From Humibacillus xanthopallidus (lineage in GTDB: Bacteria > Actinomycetota > Actinomycetes > Actinomycetales > Dermatophilaceae): 64,000 nucleotides of DNA. The DNA lies in the NCBI RefSeq assembly GCF_006716675.1, contig NZ_VFPM01000001.1, forward strand, positions 124,001 to 188,000, in the 5' to 3' direction. Below are positions 26,173 to 36,111 of the stretch, piece by piece (within the stretch, counting starts at the first letter, position 1; each line of letters begins with the position of its first letter). The notes beneath the pieces are model-generated. The model was not told the origin of the DNA and ran no database searches. It worked only from the letters and a program-made list of their open reading frames with translations. The translations under genes and the position numbers were made by a program.

Positions 26173-29100
26173 ATGTCCATCCACAAGCTCACGGCCGGGA
26201 GCGGGTACGACTACCTGACCCGTCAGGTCGCGGCGCAGGACGCCACCGACAAGGGCCACACCGGCCTGGCCAGCTACTACGCCCAGAAAGGCGAGACGCC
26301 AGGGGTGTGGGCCGGCTCCGGGATCGCCGGCATCGACGGCCTCGAGGCGGGCGATGTCGTCACCGCGGAGCAGATGCAGGCCCTCTTCGGTTCCGGTCAC
26401 CACCCCCTCGCGCAGCAGCGACTGGAGCGGCTCGCCGGCCCTGATCTGACCGCCGGTGACTACCAGGCGGTGACCCGGCTCGGGATGCCGTACAAGGTCT
26501 ATGGCAGCGATGTCAGTGCGTTTCGGGTCGAGGTCGCCCGCCGGATCCATGAGCTCGCGACGGAGCTCGGGTCCCGCCTCGGTGGCGATCTCGGTGGCGG
26601 TTCGGACGCCGTGGTTCCGTTGGCGGATCGGGCGCGGATCCGGACCGAGGTGGCGACCGAGTTCTTCCGTACGGAGCACGGCCGCGACCCCGCCCGCGGG
26701 TCGGACGGCGCCCGGGAGATCGCCGCCACGATCGCGAGACACTCCCGACCGCGGACGACCGCGGTCGCGGGCTATGACCTGACCTTCTCCCCAGTGAAGA
26801 GCGTGAGCGCCTTGTGGGCAGTGGCCGATCCGGCGACCGCCGCCTTGATCGAACGGGCCCACCTGGCGGCCGTCGGGGACGCGCTGCGGTTCCTCGAGGA
26901 GCACGCGCTGTTCACCCGGACCGGAACTAACGGGGTGCGTCAGGTCGACGTCCGGGGGCTGGTGGCGACCAGCTTCACGCACCGTGACTCCCGCGCCGGG
27001 GACCCCGACCTGCACACCCACGTCGCCGTCGCGAACAAGGTCCAGACCCTTGACGGGCGCTGGTTGAGCATCGACGGGCGGGTGCTGTTCAAGGCCAACG
27101 TGTCCGCCTCCGAGACGTACAACACCGCCCTGGAGAAGCGCCTCCACGCCGACCTCGGCCTCCGCTTCACCGAGCGCGACACCGAACATGTCCAGGCGCC
27201 GGACACGGCCAATGTCCGGGAGCGTGCGGTCCGTGAGGTGGTCGGGGTCGACCCCCGCTTGAACGAGCGCTGGTCGGCCCGCCGGGCGGCCGTCGTGGCC
27301 CGGCGCGGCGAGCTTGCGCAAACCTTCCAACGCGACCATGGCCGGCCCCCGACCGCGGTGGAGTCGATCCAGCTCGCGCAGCAGGCCACCCTGGAAACGA
27401 GGGAGGCGAAGAAGGCCCCGCGGAGCCTGGCCGAGCAGCGGACCACGTGGCGGCGCCAAGCCGTGGAGGTGCTCGGCGACGAGCACGCGCTCGACGCCAT
27501 GCTCCGCGCAGCGACCGCCCCAACCGCCTCACGACGAGCCACAGGACGAGCCACCGCGCGGGCCGCCGGCGAGGCGGCCGGAGGGGTGGCCGGGGGACGG
27601 GTCGACGCCGGCTGGATCGACGCGACCGCAGCCTCGATCGTCACCACGTTGCAGGCCTCCCGGAGCACGTGGCAGGTGTGGCACGTCCGCGCCGAGGCTC
27701 AGCGCCGTCTCCGCGCCGCCGACTCGGTCGAGGTCGCTGCGGGGGCTGTCGACGCGGTGGTGGGGCTGCTCGTCGACGAGGTCCTGGACCGCCGCTCGGT
27801 GCGCCTCACCAACCAGGGCGACGGCATCGCTGAGCCGGCGCAGCTGCGGCGCCGGGACGACTCCAGCGTGTACACGGTGCACGGTGCGGAGCTGTTCACC
27901 TCCGCCACGGTCCTCGCCGCCGAGCAGCGACTCCTCGCCGCTGCCGGGCGGCTCGACGGGGCCACCGTCGACACGCACGATGTCGAGCTGGCGCTGCTCG
28001 AGTCGGCCGCGAACGGGGCCACCCTCAACGCCGGCCAGACCGCGCTGGTGCGCGGGATGGCAACCTCCGGGGCCCGGCTGCAGCTGGCGATCGCCCCCGC
28101 CGGAGCCGGGAAGACGACCGCCCTCCGCGCGCTGGCCACCGCGTGGGCCAACGGCGGCGGCCACGTCATCGGCCTCGCCCCGTCGGCAGCGGCAGCGGCC
28201 GTCCTCCGCGACCAGATCAGCACCCCCACACCCGCACCCAGACCAACCTCGGATGCGACGCGCAGCGTCGGCAGCACCGTGACCGCCGGCCCGGCGTCCG
28301 CGGTCACGGACACCCTCGCCAAGCTCACCTGGTCCATCGCCCGCGGCGACCTGCCCGACTGGGCCGCCAGCATCGGCCCGGGCACCCTCGTGATCGTCGA
28401 CGAGGCAGGGATGGCCGACACCCTCACCCTCGACGCCGTCGTCCGGTTCGTCACCGCCCGTGGCGGGTCCGTCCGCCTCATCGGGGATGACCAGCAGCTC
28501 GCTGCGATCGGCGCCGGCGGGGTCCTGCGCGACATCTCCCGCAGCCTTGGCGCGCTGCGTCTGACGGAGCTGATGCGGTTCACCGACCCCGCCGAAGGGG
28601 CCGCTACCCTCGCCCTGCGTGAGGGGGCACCGGAGGCGCTCGGGTTCTACCTCGACCAGCACCGCGTCCACGTCGGCGACCCCGCCACCACCACCGAGGA
28701 CGTCTTCACCGCCTGGCGCGCCGACGCCGACCGTGGCCTGGACGCCATCATGCTCGCCCCCACCCGCGAGCTCGTCGCCCAGCTCAACCACCGCGCCCGC
28801 GCCCACCGACTAGCCCGTCAGCAGCCGAGCACCCAGCCCGGCATCGAGGTCACTCTGGCGGACGGGAACGCTGCCTCGGTCGGGGACCTGGTCATCACCC
28901 GGTCCAACGAGCGCCGGCTCCGGTTGACCGCGACGGACTGGGTCAAGAACGGCGACCGCTGGACCGTCCTGGCGGTCGGGCAGGACGGCGGGTTGCGGGT
29001 CCAACACACCCGCCACCGGCACACCATCACCCTCCCCGCCGGCTACGTCAGCACCTCTACGGAGCTCGGCTACGCCAGCACCGTCCACGCCGCCCAAGGC

Positions 29101-32100
29101 GTCTCCGCGGACACCATGCACGGCCTCGCCAGCGGGCAGGAGTCACGCCAGCAGCTCTACACGATGCTCACCCGCGGCCGGGTCGCCAACCACGTCTACG
29201 TCCAGGTCGTCGGCGACGGCGACCCGCACACGTCGATCCACCCCGACACCCTCGCGCCACCGACCGCCACCGACATCCTCGAGACGATCCTGGCCCGGGA
29301 CCACTCCCCCGTCTCCGCGACCACCCAGCTCCGCGACCGCGCCGACACCGCCCTGCTGCTCGGGCAGGCGACCGCCCGCTACACCGACGCCCTGCACGTC
29401 GCCGCCGAAGACCACCTCGGCCCCGACACCGTCCGTCGCCTGGAACGCAACGCCGAACAGGCCGTCCCCGGACTGACAGACCAGCCTGCCTGGCCCACCC
29501 TCCGCGCGCACCTGATCCTGCTCGCCGCCCACAACCTCAACCCCCTCACCGCCCTCCGCGTCGCCGCGGCGACCCGGGAGCTCGACACCGCCGCCGACCC
29601 CGCCGCCGTCATCGACTGGCGCCTCGACAACCCGCTCCCAGGAGACGCTGGCGGAGGACCGCTCCCCTGGCTCCCCGGCATTCCCCCAGCACTGGCCCTG
29701 CAACCGAACTGGGGCGAGTACCTCACCCGCAGAGCGGAACTCGTCACCACCCTCACCGCCCAGGTCAAAGACGCCGCCGCCACCCACACGCCCGCATGGG
29801 TCACCCACACCCCTGGACGCCCGGACGCCGGTGTCCTCGCCGACGTGCAGGTCTGGCGGGCCGCGACCCAAATCCCCGACAGTGACCGGCGCCCCACCGG
29901 GCCACCACAGCAGCAGAAAGCGGCCGCCCTCTGGCAACGCCGACTCACCACCGCACTGCACGGCACCCGCGCCCCCGCCCTGCAGGAATGGGAACACGTC
30001 CTGCACGCCGCCGCACCCGGAATCCGCCGCGACGACTTCACCCCGACCCTGGCCGAACGACTCGCCGCCATCTCCCGGGCCGGGCTCGACGCCCGCGGCC
30101 TCCTCCGCCGAGCCACGGCCCTCGGGGCGCTACCCGATGACCATCCCGCCGCCGCCCTGTGGTGGCGCCTGAGCCGCCACGTAGCTCCCTCTGTCGCCAC
30201 CGACCCCGACCACCGCGCCGTCGCCCTCACGACGTCATGGCTACCACGCGTGTCCGAAACCTACGGCCCCACCGGGGCCGAAGAGCTGCAGGCCAGCCCC
30301 TGGTGGCCAGCACTGGTCACCAGCATCGACCACGCCCTGCAACGCGGCTGGACCCTCGACGACCTCCTCGACACCCACCCAGGCACGGACGCTGACCCTC
30401 AGCTGACCGAGGACCTCGACGACTGCCAGGCCATGGTGTGGCGAATCACCGTCCTGACCGACCCTCCCCCGCCGGCCGAGGACCTCGACGAGGACCCGCC
30501 CCCCGAGGACGACCGGGCCTCGGTCGACCACCCCGCCGACCTCCACCACGCCGACCAAGAACTCGAACGCGAACTCGACCGCGGCACAATGCGTCTCAGC
30601 GAGGCGCCCACCCCGGAACAGTGGCAGCAGCTCGTCGACCCGAACACTGACCCGACGCCCGACAAGGGCACCAACCCCACTGAAACCGACACCGAGGACC
30701 GCGACCAGGCCGACCAGGTCGCTGCTGCTGTCGAGGTGCGGCTGCAGCTCGCCGCCATGGTCCGCGACACGATGGGACCCCTGCCGCCCGACGACGACGA
30801 CGTCGAAGCCATGGTCGCCCGCGCCGCACTCTGGGACGACTGCCCCGTCAGCCGCGAGCGGCTGCTCGAGATCAACCAGCTCACCCTGGACTACTTCCGC
30901 GGCCAGCTACCCGGCAGCTGGGCCGACACATACCTGCACGAACGCTTCGGCCCCGCAGCCGAATCGGCGACCGGACGCCCCGCCGGGCCAGTTGCGACTG
31001 TCCTGTCCGGGTTCGCGCCGGGGTACGCGCCCGCCGGGTGGGCCACCCTCGTCACCGCCCTGCGCCACGCCGGGGTCACCGACGGGGAGATGCTCGCCGC
31101 CGGCGTCGCGAGCCGCGCCCGCACCGGCAGGGTCATCGACCGGTTCCGCGACCGTGTCATGCTCCCGATCACCCGCGACGGCGACGTGCTCGGCTTCGTC
31201 GGACGCCGCCACCCCGACCTCGACCACACGCCGCCTGCTGGACCGTCCGGCGCTGCCCAACCCGCGGTGCCGAAGTACCTCAACACCGCCGACACACCCC
31301 TGTTCCACAAGGGCGCCCAGCTCTACGGCATGCCGCCGTGGCCCCTGCCCGGCGACACGGCCCTCGTCCTCGTCGAGGGCCCGATGGACGCCATCGCGGT
31401 CACCCTCGCCGGCGGCGGAGCCTACGTCGGCGTCGCCACCCTGGGTACCTCTCTCACCCACGAGCAGACCGCGCACCTCCTGGCGACGGGTCGACGTCTT
31501 GTCGTGGCCACCGACGGGGACCTGCCAGGCCGAGTCGCCGCCGAGCGAGACTTCTGGATCCTCGCACCGCACGGCCTCTCCCCCGCCGTGGCCCTCTTCC
31601 CCGACGGGTCAGACCCCGCCGCCGTCTTCAGCCGCCAGGGCCCGCAGGCGCTGCACGCCACCCTGCAGCGCGCTCTGCCCCTGGCTTCAATGCTCATCGA
31701 GGAGCGGCTCACCAATCTCCCTCAGGAGGCGGCCCTGCAAGAGGCCAGCCAGGTCCTCGCCGCCCAACCAGCCACAGCATGGGGCCCCGGCAGCCGACGC
31801 TTGGCATCGCGGCTCGGGGTCCCGCTGCCGAACGCACGCGCCTGCCTCGCCGGCTACGCCGAGGACTGGAACCGCAACCCGCGCGCCGCCGCCCGACAGC
31901 AGATGACCGCCACCCGAGAGGTCCGCGCGCGGCCTGAGGCGTCCGCGGAGCACCAGCCGGTCGACCGGTGGCTCAAGCTCGCGCGGGAACTCGACCCCCG
32001 GCTCCCCGACCAGAGCGACTGGCCCGCCCTGGTGTGCATGCTCGACCAGGCACACCAGGACGGACACGACGTCGCCGCCACCTGCAGGCAGCTCATCGAC

Positions 32101-32298
32101 GAGAAGCCACTGCAGGACCAGCCCGCCCAAGAGCTCCGCCGCCGCCTCGCCGCCCAGCTCCCCGACCACGACCCTGCGTTCAACGAGCTGCCGTTCAGCG
32201 AGTCCGAGACGCCAAACCACTCACGAACCGGCGCCGCCATGGATCAGCGAGCCGGCGGCGTCAGGAACGCGCCCGGCCCGGATCCCGTTCGGCGCTGA
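26173..32298 (+). CDS. MobF-type conjugative relaxase fused to RecD-like helicase and DnaG-like primase (Toprim) domain
   Basis: 2,041 residues from the ATG at 26173 (MSIHKLTAG, the usual MobF beginning). Residues 1-340 form the TrwC-type relaxase: catalytic tyrosines in GSGYDYLTR, LTFSPVKSVSALWAV near 205, and the metal-binding histidines in HRDSRAGDPDLHTHV near 275. A superfamily 1 helicase follows, with Walker A APAGAGKTTALRAL near 640 and Walker B VIVDEAGMAD near 740, and a late helicase motif STVHAAQGVSADT near 970. Beyond an acidic linker (about 1440-1520) lies a DnaG-like core: MLPITRDGDVLGFVGRR, then the Toprim motifs LVEGPMDAIAV near 1736 and VVATDGDLPGR near 1776. It should nick, unwind and possibly prime transferred DNA. 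A DnaG zinc finger is not seen. Confidence 0.92.
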   Translation: MSIHKLTAGSGYDYLTRQVAAQDATDKGHTGLASYYAQKGETPGVWAGSGIAGIDGLEAGDVVTAEQMQALFGSGHHPLAQQRLERLAGPDLTAGDYQAVTRLGMPYKVYGSDVSAFRVEVARRIHELATELGSRLGGDLGGGSDAVVPLADRARIRTEVATEFFRTEHGRDPARGSDGAREIAATIARHSRPRTTAVAGYDLTFSPVKSVSALWAVADPATAALIERAHLAAVGDALRFLEEHALFTRTGTNGVRQVDVRGLVATSFTHRDSRAGDPDLHTHVAVANKVQTLDGRWLSIDGRVLFKANVSASETYNTALEKRLHADLGLRFTERDTEHVQAPDTANVRERAVREVVGVDPRLNERWSARRAAVVARRGELAQTFQRDHGRPPTAVESIQLAQQATLETREAKKAPRSLAEQRTTWRRQAVEVLGDEHALDAMLRAATAPTASRRATGRATARAAGEAAGGVAGGRVDAGWIDATAASIVTTLQASRSTWQVWHVRAEAQRRLRAADSVEVAAGAVDAVVGLLVDEVLDRRSVRLTNQGDGIAEPAQLRRRDDSSVYTVHGAELFTSATVLAAEQRLLAAAGRLDGATVDTHDVELALLESAANGATLNAGQTALVRGMATSGARLQLAIAPAGAGKTTALRALATAWANGGGHVIGLAPSAAAAAVLRDQISTPTPAPRPTSDATRSVGSTVTAGPASAVTDTLAKLTWSIARGDLPDWAASIGPGTLVIVDEAGMADTLTLDAVVRFVTARGGSVRLIGDDQQLAAIGAGGVLRDISRSLGALRLTELMRFTDPAEGAATLALREGAPEALGFYLDQHRVHVGDPATTTEDVFTAWRADADRGLDAIMLAPTRELVAQLNHRARAHRLARQQPSTQPGIEVTLADGNAASVGDLVITRSNERRLRLTATDWVKNGDRWTVLAVGQDGGLRVQHTRHRHTITLPAGYVSTSTELGYASTVHAAQGVSADTMHGLASGQESRQQLYTMLTRGRVANHVYVQVVGDGDPHTSIHPDTLAPPTATDILETILARDHSPVSATTQLRDRADTALLLGQATARYTDALHVAAEDHLGPDTVRRLERNAEQAVPGLTDQPAWPTLRAHLILLAAHNLNPLTALRVAAATRELDTAADPAAVIDWRLDNPLPGDAGGGPLPWLPGIPPALALQPNWGEYLTRRAELVTTLTAQVKDAAATHTPAWVTHTPGRPDAGVLADVQVWRAATQIPDSDRRPTGPPQQQKAAALWQRRLTTALHGTRAPALQEWEHVLHAAAPGIRRDDFTPTLAERLAAISRAGLDARGLLRRATALGALPDDHPAAALWWRLSRHVAPSVATDPDHRAVALTTSWLPRVSETYGPTGAEELQASPWWPALVTSIDHALQRGWTLDDLLDTHPGTDADPQLTEDLDDCQAMVWRITVLTDPPPPAEDLDEDPPPEDDRASVDHPADLHHADQELERELDRGTMRLSEAPTPEQWQQLVDPNTDPTPDKGTNPTETDTEDRDQADQVAAAVEVRLQLAAMVRDTMGPLPPDDDDVEAMVARAALWDDCPVSRERLLEINQLTLDYFRGQLPGSWADTYLHERFGPAAESATGRPAGPVATVLSGFAPGYAPAGWATLVTALRHAGVTDGEMLAAGVASRARTGRVIDRFRDRVMLPITRDGDVLGFVGRRHPDLDHTPPAGPSGAAQPAVPKYLNTADTPLFHKGAQLYGMPPWPLPGDTALVLVEGPMDAIAVTLAGGGAYVGVATLGTSLTHEQTAHLLATGRRLVVATDGDLPGRVAAERDFWILAPHGLSPAVALFPDGSDPAAVFSRQGPQALHATLQRALPLASMLIEERLTNLPQEAALQEASQVLAAQPATAWGPGSRRLASRLGVPLPNARACLAGYAEDWNRNPRAAARQQMTATREVRARPEASAEHQPVDRWLKLARELDPRLPDQSDWPALVCMLDQAHQDGHDVAATCRQLIDEKPLQDQPAQELRRRLAAQLPDHDPAFNELPFSESETPNHSRTGAAMDQRAGGVRNAPGPDPVRR

Positions 32299-32460
32299 GG
32301 TCACCAGCCTCGACCCCCAGATGGTCGTTGACAGCGGGTATCGGGATCCATGGACGTACACCAACGTGCCACATGCGAGTGGCTCGAGCGCGATGACCGT
32401 CGCCAGTCCAGATCCCCGTGACGGCCCCAGTTGACTGGTTCGGCTTGGGCACCCTCAACA

Positions 32461-32503
32461 GGCCAGAGCGCCCAGACCGTCGTCGGTCCGGGCGCTCTCT
32501 GGC
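32461..32503 (-). terminator. Terminator hairpin after lsr2
   Basis: GCCAGAGCGCCCAGACC pairs across a GTCGTC loop with GGTCCGGGCGCTCTCTGGC (one mismatch and a 2-base bulge). It lies just past the lsr2 stop at 32514 and could also serve the relaxase gene (stop at 32298), which converges on it. The rest of 32299-32460 shows nothing else. Confidence 0.7.
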
Positions 32504-32513
32504 ATTGCGCGTT

Positions 32514-32837
32514 CTAGCGGGCTGCGTCGAACGCGGCAACAATCCGCTGCGGGATCCGTCCACGAGCGGGTACGTCGTGCCCGTTGCTGTGCGCCCAGGC
32601 GCGGATCTCCGCGTTGCGCGAGGCGCCCACGGCTGCAAGCCGTTGCCGGGTGCGTGCGGGCCGGTCTGAGGTCCGAGCCCGCTCCGTCCAGTGCCCGAGA
32701 GCCTTGCGCAGCGCTTTCGCGTTCTTCTCCGAGAGGTCAATCTCGTAGGACTTGCCATCGAGGGCGAATGTGATCGTCTCGGCCGCCTCAGTGCCGTCAA
32801 TGTCGTCGACCAGAGTGGTGATCATTTGTTGGGCCAT
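32514..32837 (-). CDS. lsr2: Lsr2-family nucleoid-associated xenogeneic silencer
   Basis: 107 residues from the ATG at 32837; an upstream ATG at 32861 would add 8 residues absent from typical Lsr2. The N-terminal dimerisation domain reads QQMITTLVDDIDGTEAAETI then TFALDGKSYEIDLSEKNAKA, exactly the Lsr2 pattern, and the C-terminal AT-rich DNA-binding domain ends with RNAEIRAWAHSNGHDV then PARGRIPQRIVAAF, including the minor-groove-inserting RGR. Lsr2 oligomerises on AT-rich DNA and silences foreign genes. On a mobile element, such a copy may hide the element's own genes from, or complement, the host silencer (inference). Confidence 0.93.
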   Translation of the reverse strand: MAQQMITTLVDDIDGTEAAETITFALDGKSYEIDLSEKNAKALRKALGHWTERARTSDRPARTRQRLAAVGASRNAEIRAWAHSNGHDVPARGRIPQRIVAAFDAAR

Positions 32838-33037
32838 GAGGCGATGGTAGGGGCGGGTCACTCAGGTAACGCGCCAACGCCTTGAACGAACGTTCGCTTG
32901 CGGCGAGAAGATGCACGTTCGTCTGCACGTGGCTAAAGGCGGTGCGGCAGACTCCGCGCCCCGCCGGGGCGTCCACGGCGACCAGCCCCGCGCGTTAGGG
33001 GTGGTCACGTCGGCACCTGTGCCGACGGCTGCGGTTC

Positions 33038-34231
33038 TCAGCCGTCTGCGGGCTCGCAGGGATCTGCCTGTGGCCGAGAGTCGTACGTTCGAGACCAAGC
33101 GTCGAGGATGGCTCGTGCTGGCGAGTCGGCGTCCACCGGTAGCGAGACGACCTCTCGGGTGCTTCCCTTGCGGACCATCTCCGCGTTCTCGGCAGACATG
33201 ACCACGTCCAGGGGGTCGAGGCTGCGCCCCTCCCGATCGGCCAACAGTTCGCGGCGCAACATTCCGGCATACACCGGCTCGACCGTCTCTGTTCCGTGCG
33301 GGCGGACCACGAGAACCCGTGCCTCGGTGGCCGCGACCGCGACGGCGAGGGCTTCCTTCGCGGTGGCCAGGACGGTCGAGGCCAAAGCGGTGGCGTACAG
33401 GGCGTTGCGGTCGGTCTTGGTGCGCTTGCGCAGTGTGGGCTTGCCGCCGGGTGTGGTGTCCGGCCGGTGCTCGGGCACCATGTCGATTCCCCCGTAGCTG
33501 ACGACTGCGGTGACGTACCGGGCGCCGGTGTCAGGGTCGGTTCCGGCGTCGACGCAGGTGGAGTCGCTGGCGTTGTCGGCGAACGCCTCGTCGACGGCCT
33601 CGATCACCGTCTCGGGCTCGTGGGTTTGAAGCGCCTGCCATCGCTCGTCGAGATGCCACTGCTCCAGCTGGGCGGCGATGACCTTGCCCGTGTGTCGGCG
33701 CAAGGCTTCGATTGGGGCCCACTGCCCGGCCCAGGTCTTGGCCTGCTTACGCAGTGCGCGCTTCCATACCGGCACACCGGCAGTGGCGCTCTGGTAAAGC
33801 TCGCGCCCCACTGCTTGCACCGAGGCGGGGTCCGGCCCGGTCGGGACTGGCAGGACCTGCCGCGAGGACTGCGGGAACGTCGCGAAGTGCAAGGTGGTCA
33901 ACGACTGCTCCACGGCGGCGATGTCAGCGATCTGCTGGGCCCGTTCCGCGGCTCGGGCCTGCGCCTGCAGCTGCGCGACGGTGGGCTGCCGTGGCCGGGC
34001 AGAACCCGCCGAAGTACGGCCTGAAGAGCCGGACGCGCGGACCGTGGCACGCCGCTGGCCACCACCGACGGCTGTCGAGACCGTGATGGGGCCGGCCCCG
34101 GACGAGATCCGGGTTCTGCCCGCGCCGACGTGCACCCGGGCAGCCCGAGGCCCGATGCTCGTGCGCATGCCGCGGGAGGAGGCGCGCACCCGCACTCCTG
34201 GGGCGATCTTGAAGCCGACTGAGAGCCCCAT
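33038..34231 (-). CDS. DUF4236 domain-containing protein
   Basis: 397 residues from the ATG at 34231. The first 55 residues are a DUF4236 domain: FKIAPGVRVRASSRGMRTSI then GPRAARVHVGAGRTRISSGA, a short beta-rich repeat. A Ser/Gly/Arg-rich linker is followed by a helical segment (QLQAQARAAERAQQIADIAA) and an alpha/beta C-terminal part containing GARYVTAVVSYGGIDMV and VLVVRPHGTETVEPVYAGML. No membrane segment. Function unknown. It follows the HNH-nuclease gene by 69 bases on the same strand and probably shares its transcript. Confidence 0.7.
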   Translation of the reverse strand: MGLSVGFKIAPGVRVRASSRGMRTSIGPRAARVHVGAGRTRISSGAGPITVSTAVGGGQRRATVRASGSSGRTSAGSARPRQPTVAQLQAQARAAERAQQIADIAAVEQSLTTLHFATFPQSSRQVLPVPTGPDPASVQAVGRELYQSATAGVPVWKRALRKQAKTWAGQWAPIEALRRHTGKVIAAQLEQWHLDERWQALQTHEPETVIEAVDEAFADNASDSTCVDAGTDPDTGARYVTAVVSYGGIDMVPEHRPDTTPGGKPTLRKRTKTDRNALYATALASTVLATAKEALAVAVAATEARVLVVRPHGTETVEPVYAGMLRRELLADREGRSLDPLDVVMSAENAEMVRKGSTREVVSLPVDADSPARAILDAWSRTYDSRPQADPCEPADG

Positions 34232-34300
34232 CTACCTGCCCTGCCTTTCGGTGACCGCAGTCAGCGGCTGGTGTTCATGTGTGGTCGCCATCGGTGGCCC

Positions 34301-35884
34301 TCAGGCCGCTCGCCAGCGGGCCCGGATGTCGCCCGACTTGAAGGTGCACCGCATCAGCGTGCCCGCGCTGGTGTAGCCAAGGGCTCCCTGCGGGGAGCAG
34401 AACGCGCCGGGGTGCACCCCTTGAGTCGGCGCCGGAGGCTGGGGTACTGGGCTCGGAGTGGGCTTGGGGGCTGGTTGAGGCAACGGCTTCGGGGAGGGCG
34501 CAGGCCTTGGGGCCGCGTAGAGGGGGAACCCGCCGAGCTTGGGCACGGCCACCGTCGGCACTCTGGTGGTCGCGCAGCCGGTGAGGACCGCGACCATGGC
34601 GGAACGTTCCGCGGGGGTCACCGCCAGCCGGTACTTGGCCTTCACCGCGACCTGCCGCGCCACGTACGCGCACCGGTACGCCTTTGCCGGAGGCAGCCAC
34701 GTGGCCGCGTCTCCGGAGCCCTTGGCAGCGTTCACGCCCGAGGAGACCGCCAGCAGGTTGAGGGTGTCGTTCGCGAAAGTAGTCCGCTTGGCCTGCGGCC
34801 AGCCGGCTGCGCCCTTGACCCAGGCGTCGGCCAGCGCGACCACGTGATCGATCTGCACCGGCGAGGCGGACGAGGTGGTCCGGGCGAAGCGGACCGTCTT
34901 GGCGGTGTAGGGGTCGGTGAGTCTGCCGGTCATCACCGTGCAGCCGTTGGTGCCGGACTTGAGGGTGACGTCTTTCAGATCGCGCCGCAGGGTGTCGTTG
35001 CGCTGGTCGCAGCCGTTGCGGTCGGTGTCCGTCCAGGCCGGACCGAACTCGTCACGCGAGTACCCAGTCATCGGGCCGCGGCCCTTGACTGTCAGCGTCC
35101 CGACGAGCGCCAGGGCGGTACCCGGTTGCGCCCCGGCGATGGCGGACTCGACCGGGTCCGTGTCGGGGGGAGCCGGCTGGACGGTGACCGGGCTGGTCGG
35201 GCTCGGGGCGGGCGCCGTCGTCGCGGCGGACGCGCTCGACGGTGGCGCCCCGATCGTGCCGGCCGATGGGGGCGCTGACGTGGGGACCGTCGCCGGGGAC
35301 ACGGCCGTACCGACGGCCACCGCGACCAGCGCCCCGACGAGCGCCAGAGCTCCGGCGGCCCGGGTCGGCAGGTGCGCCCAACCCACGCGGCCCCGGATCA
35401 TGGTCACGACGGCGACGACGAACGCGAAGAGTCCCGCAAGCAGCAGGAGGCCGCCGATGCCTGAGGTCAGGCCCGCCAGCGCGGTCACAGCCAAGCCGCC
35501 CCAGCCGAAACCCGCAGCCAGACGTGCCCGGTCTCGCCGGGCAACTGGCGCCGTAGGTGGCTGGGTCGGGGTCTTGGGGGGCGCCAGCGCGGGGGCGACT
35601 GAAGAGTGGGTGACGCCGACTGAGGGACTGGCGTCGAGCCACGGCGGCCGTAGCGGCGCCATGGACCCGTACGCGACCGCGCTCTCCTCGCCAGGCGCGG
35701 CAGAGGCGACAGGCGGTGCCCACGCAGACGGCGGCAGGCTGCCCGGCACGTCAACCGCGTCAACCCAGTAATGCCAGTCGGGCGGGGCAGCCGGCCAGGA
35801 CGGGTCGGGCAGCCACCCCGATGATGGCACCCACCCCGCCGGAGGAGCCGGCCAGCCAGGGGGCGGGTTGAACACAACAGGCAT
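34301..35884 (-). CDS. Membrane-anchored HNH-type nuclease (DUF1524/GmrSD C-terminal-like)
   Basis: 527 residues. Residues 1-115 are a Pro/Trp-rich cytoplasmic tail (PPGWPAPPAGWVPSSGWLPD), then about three membrane helices at 124-196 and a Ser/Thr/Pro linker. Residues about 260-440 match the HNH family beside DUF1524: YSRDEFGPAWTDTDRNGCDQ, RNDTLRRDLKDV, then QIDHVVALADAWVKGA with the HNH histidine near 347, and FANDTLNLLAVSSGVNAAKG. A Pro-rich linker leads to a small C-terminal domain with two cysteines (GAFCSPQG...LMRCTFKSG). The topology would place the nuclease outside the membrane, consistent with nutrient DNA digestion or attack on incoming or competitor DNA. Confidence 0.8.
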   Translation of the reverse strand: MPVVFNPPPGWPAPPAGWVPSSGWLPDPSWPAAPPDWHYWVDAVDVPGSLPPSAWAPPVASAAPGEESAVAYGSMAPLRPPWLDASPSVGVTHSSVAPALAPPKTPTQPPTAPVARRDRARLAAGFGWGGLAVTALAGLTSGIGGLLLLAGLFAFVVAVVTMIRGRVGWAHLPTRAAGALALVGALVAVAVGTAVSPATVPTSAPPSAGTIGAPPSSASAATTAPAPSPTSPVTVQPAPPDTDPVESAIAGAQPGTALALVGTLTVKGRGPMTGYSRDEFGPAWTDTDRNGCDQRNDTLRRDLKDVTLKSGTNGCTVMTGRLTDPYTAKTVRFARTTSSASPVQIDHVVALADAWVKGAAGWPQAKRTTFANDTLNLLAVSSGVNAAKGSGDAATWLPPAKAYRCAYVARQVAVKAKYRLAVTPAERSAMVAVLTGCATTRVPTVAVPKLGGFPLYAAPRPAPSPKPLPQPAPKPTPSPVPQPPAPTQGVHPGAFCSPQGALGYTSAGTLMRCTFKSGDIRARWRAA

Positions 35885-36039
35885 GGTGAATCAGCAATCC
35901 TTCGTCTGGTCTCAGCCGGCTCCCCCGGGCCGCCTGCCGCACGCTACCCTCGCCCGTCCAGGCAGGTGCGCACTTCGGACAAAAAGACAGACGAACGCGG
36001 ACACAGGCGTGGTCAGCTCGCGGCGAAAGACGCATCCCG

Positions 36040-36042
36040 TTG
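36040..36042. repeat. Left target-site duplication of the IS3-family element
   Basis: TTG directly before the left inverted repeat, matching TTG at 37324-37326 after the right inverted repeat. Confidence 0.75.
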
Positions 36043-36111
36043 GGGACTGCTGACGGTCTGGTTGACACCTGATCTGTGGCGACGAAGGTCGCCGCTGGAA
36101 GGATTGTCGAC

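Noticed and set aside
26098..28806. Long minus-strand open frames (26098-27486, 27529-28806) opposite the relaxase gene
   Set aside because: They are shadows of a very GC-rich real gene on the plus strand; the translations show no family motifs and lie across well-conserved relaxase and helicase motifs.
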